Shown here: piece by piece, positions 6,141 to 9,355 of the stretch
Layout: the number at the start of each line of letters is the position of its first letter
How positions within the stretch are numbered: the first letter of the stretch is position 1
From: Gemmatimonadota bacterium
GTDB lineage: Bacteria > Gemmatimonadota > Gemmatimonadetes > Longimicrobiales > Gaopeijiaceae
Length of the DNA stretch: 9,355 nt
Direction of reading: 5' to 3'
NCBI GenBank assembly: GCA_024638395.1
Contig: JAHEKK010000088.1
Coordinates: 1-9,355, forward strand
The notes under the pieces: generated by a model
Database searches by the model: none
Seen by the model: the letters and a program-made list of their open reading frames with translations, nothing else
What the model was told of the DNA's origin: nothing
Made by a program: the position numbers and the translations under genes

Positions 6141-7429
6141 TTGGTGTTCTCCCGCCCTAGCCCGGTCAGAAGCTCCACGAGTTCCAGTCCGGGCTCGACG
6201 CGGGCCGGGCCCATGCGCTCCCGAAGGTTGTCGAGGGGCATTCCGTCGATGAAGACCCGGTCGTCGTTCAAGGCCTCCCCCGGCACCAGGATCAGCTCGC
6301 CCGGACTGCCCGTGCCGAGGGTCCCGGCAATGTCCTCCCCCGCCAGGAGTCCGGCGACCGTCACGGTCGAACCGAAGTACGCGTTCTCTACCACGGCCAG
6401 CTCCACAGGACACCCCAGCCCGGCGTGGAGATCCGGACGCATGCTTTCGAAGAACGGGGCCATCGACGGACCGGTCACGATCCGAACCGCATCGACCCCC
6501 GGGATCGGGGTCAACCGGTCGTGCCCGGCGGCAAAAGCGTCCAAAAGGCTCCGCACCGCCCCGACTCCGTTCTCCAGCAGGGGCCACGCGTCGTAGTACT
6601 CGGCTCCGGGGACGGGCTCGCCGGCCAGCAGGAAGAGCTCATCGGCGGCGTAGCACCAACCGTGGCCCCGCTCCCTCAGGGCCCGGGCCCTGATCCGATC
6701 CACCAGTTCCAACGCTGCACGCCCTTCCCGGGGTACGAGGAGGCGGACAGGACGCTCCAGGTTGTACCGGGTAAGGCCCACCGGCACGACGGAGAGGCTC
6801 AGAACGTCGGGCCCCAGGCCGTACAGGTCCTCCATGGTCCGCGAAAGGTCGGCGCCATCGTTCCACTCGGGGCAGAGCACGACCTGGGTGTGGACCTGGA
6901 GGCCGCCGGCGAGGAGCCCCTTCAGCTGATCCATGATCAGGCCGGCCCGCTCGTTCTTGAGCAGCCGGATCCGGGTCTCGGGGTTCGTGGAGTGTACGCT
7001 CACGTAAAGCGGCGTGATGCGTTGGTCGATCAGCCGCTGAAGTCCTCTGGGGCCCAGGTTGGTCAGGGTGACGTAGCTTCCGTAGGTGAACGACAGGCGG
7101 AAATCGTCGTCTCGTACCCAGAGGGGAGCCCTCGCCCCGGGCGGATTGCCGTCGATGAAGCAGAACACGCACTCGTTGGCGCACTCCCGGATCTTGTCCT
7201 GGTCCGGAACGATGCCCAGGGATTCTTCCGGGTCTCGGTCGATTTCGTAGACGACGGGATTGCCATCGGCATCGACGGCTGCCAGCTCGATGTCGCCCTC
7301 AGCCGTCAGAAACGCGAAATCCAGGGCGTCTCGGACTCGGACCCCGTTGACCGTGATGATCCGGGTGCCGATCTGGAGCTCCAGCGACTCGGCGATGGAC
7401 CCTGGTGTCACGGATCCGATGCGTACCAC
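6137..7429 (-). CDS. PDZ / radical SAM-type iron-sulfur / DUF512 protein
   Basis: A protein of 430 residues, normal for this family (often annotated as DUF512 or TIGR03279-type radical SAM protein); no reaction is established. An N-terminal PDZ-like domain (about 2-60) contains GSVTPGSIAESLELQIGTRI (5-24) and ITVNG. The cluster motif is CANECVFC, with C83, C87 and C90 in CX3CX2C spacing expected to hold a 4Fe-4S cluster. FIDGNPPGAR (91-100), RDDDFRLSF (106-114) and TLTNL (121-125) follow, then a TIM-barrel-like part with YVSVHSTNPETRIRLLKN (142-159). The C-terminal DUF512 domain runs from about 220 to 425 and ends with VENAYFGSTVTVAGLLAGEDI (347-367). The GTG start at 7429 has GGAG nine bases upstream (7439-7442). 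The frame stays open far upstream, but only as a shadow of the divergent lipoprotein gene. It heads the minus-strand array and overlaps der by 4 bp. From memory, DUF512 beside der, plsY and gpsA also occurs in Clostridia, which hints at a conserved link with ribosome or membrane biogenesis. Confidence 0.93.
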   Translation of the reverse strand: MVRIGSVTPGSIAESLELQIGTRIITVNGVRVRDALDFAFLTAEGDIELAAVDADGNPVVYEIDRDPEESLGIVPDQDKIRECANECVFCFIDGNPPGARAPLWVRDDDFRLSFTYGSYVTLTNLGPRGLQRLIDQRITPLYVSVHSTNPETRIRLLKNERAGLIMDQLKGLLAGGLQVHTQVVLCPEWNDGADLSRTMEDLYGLGPDVLSLSVVPVGLTRYNLERPVRLLVPREGRAALELVDRIRARALRERGHGWCYAADELFLLAGEPVPGAEYYDAWPLLENGVGAVRSLLDAFAAGHDRLTPIPGVDAVRIVTGPSMAPFFESMRPDLHAGLGCPVELAVVENAYFGSTVTVAGLLAGEDIAGTLGTGSPGELILVPGEALNDDRVFIDGMPLDNLRERMGPARVEPGLELVELLTGLGRENTK

Positions 7430-7461
7430 GGGGCCTGTCTCCAGTGAAGGCGGACTCGATT

Positions 7462-7478
7462 CGGATCCGGCGTATCCG
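7462..7478 (-). repeat. Inverted repeat CGGAT-N7-ATCCG in the leader of the DUF512 gene
   Basis: Arms at 7462-7466 and 7474-7478 are perfect complements. They extend outward by one G:T wobble and one A:T pair. The element sits about 30-45 bases downstream of the predicted transcription start. It could be a short RNA hairpin or a protein-binding dyad, but with 5-bp perfect arms chance is also plausible. Confidence 0.3.
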
Positions 7479-7513
7479 GAACCTGGACGAGTTGGGCGGG
7501 TGCAAAGCCGATA

Positions 7514-7543
7514 AGGATATGAAAGGCAAGCGTTTCGGGTCAA
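7514..7543 (-). promoter_or_regulatory. Sigma70-like promoter for the DUF512-der array
   Basis: On the minus strand, TTGACC (7543-7538, five of six matches to TTGACA) is followed by an 18-base spacer and TATCCT (7519-7514, four of six matches to TATAAT). Transcription would begin near 7507 and leave a leader of about 78 bases before the GTG at 7429. The spacer contains an interrupted palindrome, GAAA-N8-TTTC (7536-7521), which could be an operator. This is a sequence match only. Confidence 0.5.
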
Positions 7544-7596
7544 TCGGCAGGCCCCGGGACGAGGGTGGCCCCGAGCTGCGGGCGTGCCGGCGGGGT

Positions 7597-7626
7597 TTGC
7601 GCGACCCCGGGGGCGAGTCCGATACT
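7597..7626 (+). promoter_or_regulatory. Weak candidate promoter for the M23 lipoprotein gene
   Basis: TTGCGC (7597-7602), an 18-base spacer, and GATACT (7621-7626), with three and four matches to the sigma70 hexamers. It lies about 107 bases before the chosen ATG at 7734. Support is modest; another promoter in the 7630-7720 stretch cannot be excluded. Confidence 0.25.
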
Positions 7627-7725
7627 TAGCGTACATGGACCGAGTGGACCGGAAAGACACGAGGGACGCCGTGGTATGGCCTTGGGACACGGGTCCCGAT
7701 GAGCCGCACGTGCAGGATTGGGGGG

Positions 7726-7732
7726 GGAGAGG
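7726..7732 (+). promoter_or_regulatory. Ribosome binding site deciding the M23 lipoprotein start
   Basis: GGAGAGG ends one base before the ATG at 7734, with its GGAG core four bases away. The spacing is short but still usable. Together with the signal peptide it favours this start over the longer in-frame alternatives. Confidence 0.5.
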
Positions 7733-7733
7733 C

Positions 7734-9098
7734 ATGGGACCACGTGGGGCAAGAGCGACGCGAACGCGAATCAGGCACTTGGCCTTCGGCCTCGGGCTGG
7801 TCGCCGCCGGCGGGTGTTCCACTGGCGAGGTGGCGGACTTCTTTCGGGAGACCACCCCCCACGAGGACTACCAACGCTCCCTGGCGGAGGCCGGTCTCCA
7901 CGAGACCCGCATGGGCAGAACCTGGCTCGATGCTGCCGCCCAGGCACTGGAGACTCCTCTTCAGATCGCGTCCCCGTACCAGGAGGTGGGGTACTTCCTG
8001 GCCTCCGAGCCGTCGGCCCTGGGGTACCGATTGGATCTGGAGCGGGGACAGCGGGTGGAAGTCGACGTCGAGGCCGACGGTGAGGGCGACCGCCCGGCAC
8101 GCGTCTTCCTGGAGATCTTCGACGGCGTCGGTGGAGCCACCGTGCCGAGGCTCCTCGAGTACTCGGCCGGCGACTCGGCAGCCTTCGAGTTCGAGCCCCG
8201 GGACGGCGGCACATTCCTGATCCGCGTCCAGCCCGAGCTCCTCGTCGACGCCGCCTATCGTTTTTCGGTCCGGGTGGACGGCGCTCTTGCGTTTCCGGTC
8301 CAGGACCGGGGCATGTCGGCTGTCCTCTCCGTGTTCGGAGATCCGAGGGAGGGTGGGCAGCGAAGTCACCATGGGGTCGACATCTTCGCCCCCCGGCATA
8401 CCGCCGTGCTCGCCGTTGCCGACGCGGTGGTTTCCCGGGTAGAGGAGACACGGCTCGGGGGTCACGTCGTCTGGCTCCGGGATTCGGAACGGCGCCAATC
8501 GATCTACTACGCGCATCTGGAACGTCAACTCGTGACCGAGGGCCAGCGGGTGCGCCGTGGAGATCCGGTGGGCCTGGTGGGCAATTCGGGGAACGCGCGG
8601 ACGACGCCGCCCCACCTCCACTTCGGCATCTATCGTCGGGGACGGGGTCCGGTGGATCCCTGGCACCACATTCGCCGCCTGCCGGTGGCCCCTCCCGTCC
8701 TGGCTGCCGATTCCACGAGAATCGGAGACTGGGTGCGGGTCGACACGGACGGTATGCGACTCAGGGCCGGGGCCAGCCGCCGGATGAACGTGGAGGCCGA
8801 GCTGGCTTTCGGTACGCCCCTCCGGGTCATGGCCGCGGCGGGGGACTGGTACCGGGTGCAGACGCCCGACGGAACTGAGGGATTCGTGGCCGCACGACTG
8901 ACACAGCCCGCCACCACCGCCGTCGCGACCATGGTACCGTCCCGGCGCCTGGCGCTGTGGAACTCCATCAGGGCCCAGGTACCCATCGACGAGGTCCCGG
9001 CCCAGGCCGAAGTGCCGGTGCTCGCCCAATACGATACCTACCTCCTGGTCTCCGGCGCTGCCGGGCGTGTGGGCTGGATCCAGTCGGACGGGCAGTAG
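7734..9098 (+). CDS. Lipoprotein with M23 (LytM-type) peptidase domain and SH3-like C-terminal repeats
   Basis: A protein of 454 residues. A basic n-region (R4-R14), a short hydrophobic core (about 16-25) and the lipobox A25-G26-G27-C28 indicate a lipoprotein anchored after signal peptidase II cleavage. Residues about 85-185 form a beta-rich region resembling a PPC-type domain (GYRLDLERGQRVEVDV, GTFLIRVQPELL). The M23 peptidase domain covers about 192-308. Its zinc ligands are H212 and D216 (HHGVD) and H296 (HLHFG, 294-298), with H261 (YYAHL) and H294 as the other conserved histidines. It is predicted to be catalytically complete and to cut peptidoglycan cross-links in the periplasm. Residues 331-390 look like a bacterial SH3 domain (MRLRAGAS, GDWYRVQT, GTEGFVAARL), and 405-448 like a degenerate second one (YDTYLLVSGAAGRVGWIQ). 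The ATG at 7734 was preferred over in-frame starts at 7584 or 7635 because it gives a normal signal peptide and has GGAGAGG just upstream. Confidence 0.9.
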   Translation: MGPRGARATRTRIRHLAFGLGLVAAGGCSTGEVADFFRETTPHEDYQRSLAEAGLHETRMGRTWLDAAAQALETPLQIASPYQEVGYFLASEPSALGYRLDLERGQRVEVDVEADGEGDRPARVFLEIFDGVGGATVPRLLEYSAGDSAAFEFEPRDGGTFLIRVQPELLVDAAYRFSVRVDGALAFPVQDRGMSAVLSVFGDPREGGQRSHHGVDIFAPRHTAVLAVADAVVSRVEETRLGGHVVWLRDSERRQSIYYAHLERQLVTEGQRVRRGDPVGLVGNSGNARTTPPHLHFGIYRRGRGPVDPWHHIRRLPVAPPVLAADSTRIGDWVRVDTDGMRLRAGASRRMNVEAELAFGTPLRVMAAAGDWYRVQTPDGTEGFVAARLTQPATTAVATMVPSRRLALWNSIRAQVPIDEVPAQAEVPVLAQYDTYLLVSGAAGRVGWIQSDGQ

Positions 9099-9198
9099 CC
9101 GTCGGCCGGCGCCTCTACTCCGGGGACGCGATGAGGTCCTTGGTTTCCAGGAGAGGGAACGTTAGGTAGATCTGGTTCCTGCCCCCCAAGAGACATCC

Positions 9199-9355
9199 AT
9201 GGCCCCGCCCAACTCCGCCCCTGCCCTCTCGAAGTCGACCCTGGCCCTGGGAAACGAGTTGGCGGCGGCACTCCTCGGCCTCGACGGCCTGTATCGCCGG
9301 GAAAGCGGGGACGCCACCGGACTGGTGGTGGTCCGCCTGACTGGTACCGACCGGC
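9199..9355 (+). CDS. Start of an unidentified gene running off the right edge
   Basis: An ATG at 9199 opens a frame without stop to the end of the window, giving 52 visible codons. The first residues are MAPPNSAPALSKSTLALGNE, followed by an Ala/Leu-rich helix-like part and then LVVVRLTGTDR. AAGAG lies about seven bases upstream as a possible ribosome binding site. The gene would follow the M23 lipoprotein by 100 bp on the same strand, and no terminator is evident between them. The fragment is too short to assign a family, and a GC-rich frame can stay open by chance over this length. Confidence 0.45.
   Translation, partial: MAPPNSAPALSKSTLALGNELAAALLGLDGLYRRESGDATGLVVVRLTGTDR

Larger units (their letters stand above)
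7430..7733. other. Divergent intergenic region (304 bp) with promoters for both sides
   Basis: This is the only sizeable gap in the window. It separates the minus-strand array from the plus-strand M23 lipoprotein. It holds a good minus-strand promoter (7514-7543), a weaker plus-strand candidate (7597-7626), an inverted repeat in the minus-strand leader (CGGAT 7462-7466, ATCCG 7474-7478), and an eight-G run (7720-7727) merging into the M23 ribosome binding site. I see no convincing small gene, tRNA or structured RNA. The stretch 7505-7535 is relatively AT-rich compared with the surrounding sequence. Confidence 0.7.

Noticed and set aside
6141..6587. Upstream extension of der into the DUF512 gene
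   Set aside because: The conserved Der N-terminus starts at the GTG at 6140; the extra part is an out-of-frame shadow of the DUF512 C-terminal domain.
5325..6596. 423-codon plus-strand open frame opposite der and the DUF512 gene
   Set aside because: It is antisense to two clearly recognisable genes, shows no family motifs, and its composition is what a GC-rich codon bias produces in an opposite frame.
7430..7855. Upstream extension of the DUF512 gene into the M23 lipoprotein gene
   Set aside because: It would be antisense to the lipoprotein signal peptide region and lacks similarity; the GTG at 7429 has a ribosome binding site and begins at the PDZ strand.
7626..9029. 467-codon minus-strand open frame opposite the M23 lipoprotein
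   Set aside because: The plus strand has a signal peptide, lipobox and intact M23 motifs; the antisense product is rich in Gly, Arg, His and Pro without any recognisable pattern.
9099..9198. Terminator or promoter between the M23 gene and the edge gene
   Set aside because: Only a weak 5-bp stem (GGAAC/GTTCC) without a T-run and no convincing promoter hexamers are visible.

Overview
The window is about 9.4 kb of GC-rich bacterial chromosome, densely packed with housekeeping genes. The protein sequences, the frequent GTG starts and the gene content resemble Gemmatimonadota or a related GC-rich environmental lineage. This is an inference from general family knowledge; no rRNA or other phylogenetic marker is present to settle it. 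I see no tRNA, rRNA, CRISPR array, insertion sequence or phage module.

Layout. At the left edge (1-546, +) is the 3' part of a polyprenyl-phosphate sugar-1-phosphate transferase. Its stop codon overlaps the stop of a convergent minus-strand gene in a shared CTAG. The rest of the left and centre is one long minus-strand array, transcribed right to left: radical SAM/PDZ/DUF512 protein (7429-6137), der (6140-4827), plsY (4710-4090), gpsA (4093-3053), a small MerR-type regulator (3032-2676), surE (2667-1921) and a DUF368 membrane protein (1838-543). Several junctions overlap by 4 bp (GTGA) or are 8-20 bp apart, so at least DUF512-der and plsY-gpsA-merR-surE look co-transcribed. A good sigma70-like promoter (TTGACC-N18-TATCCT) sits upstream of the DUF512 gene. 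Diverging from it is a plus-strand lipoprotein with an M23 peptidase domain and SH3-like repeats (7734-9098). A further plus-strand reading frame begins at 9199 and leaves the window.

Biology. The array combines membrane lipid synthesis (GpsA makes glycerol-3-phosphate, PlsY acylates it), ribosome maturation (Der), nucleotide clean-up (SurE) and an uncharacterised iron-sulfur protein. The flanking genes act on the envelope: undecaprenyl-phosphate use (sugar transferase), probable undecaprenyl-phosphate recycling (DUF368) and peptidoglycan hydrolysis (M23 lipoprotein).

The most unusual observation is a roughly 105-residue insertion in an apparently extracytoplasmic loop of the DUF368 transporter. 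It reads like a phage/T6SS baseplate J-type beta domain. Other points are a family-atypical loop in the sugar transferase, almost exclusive use of GTG/TTG starts in the minus-strand array, and a dyad inside the spacer of the array's promoter.
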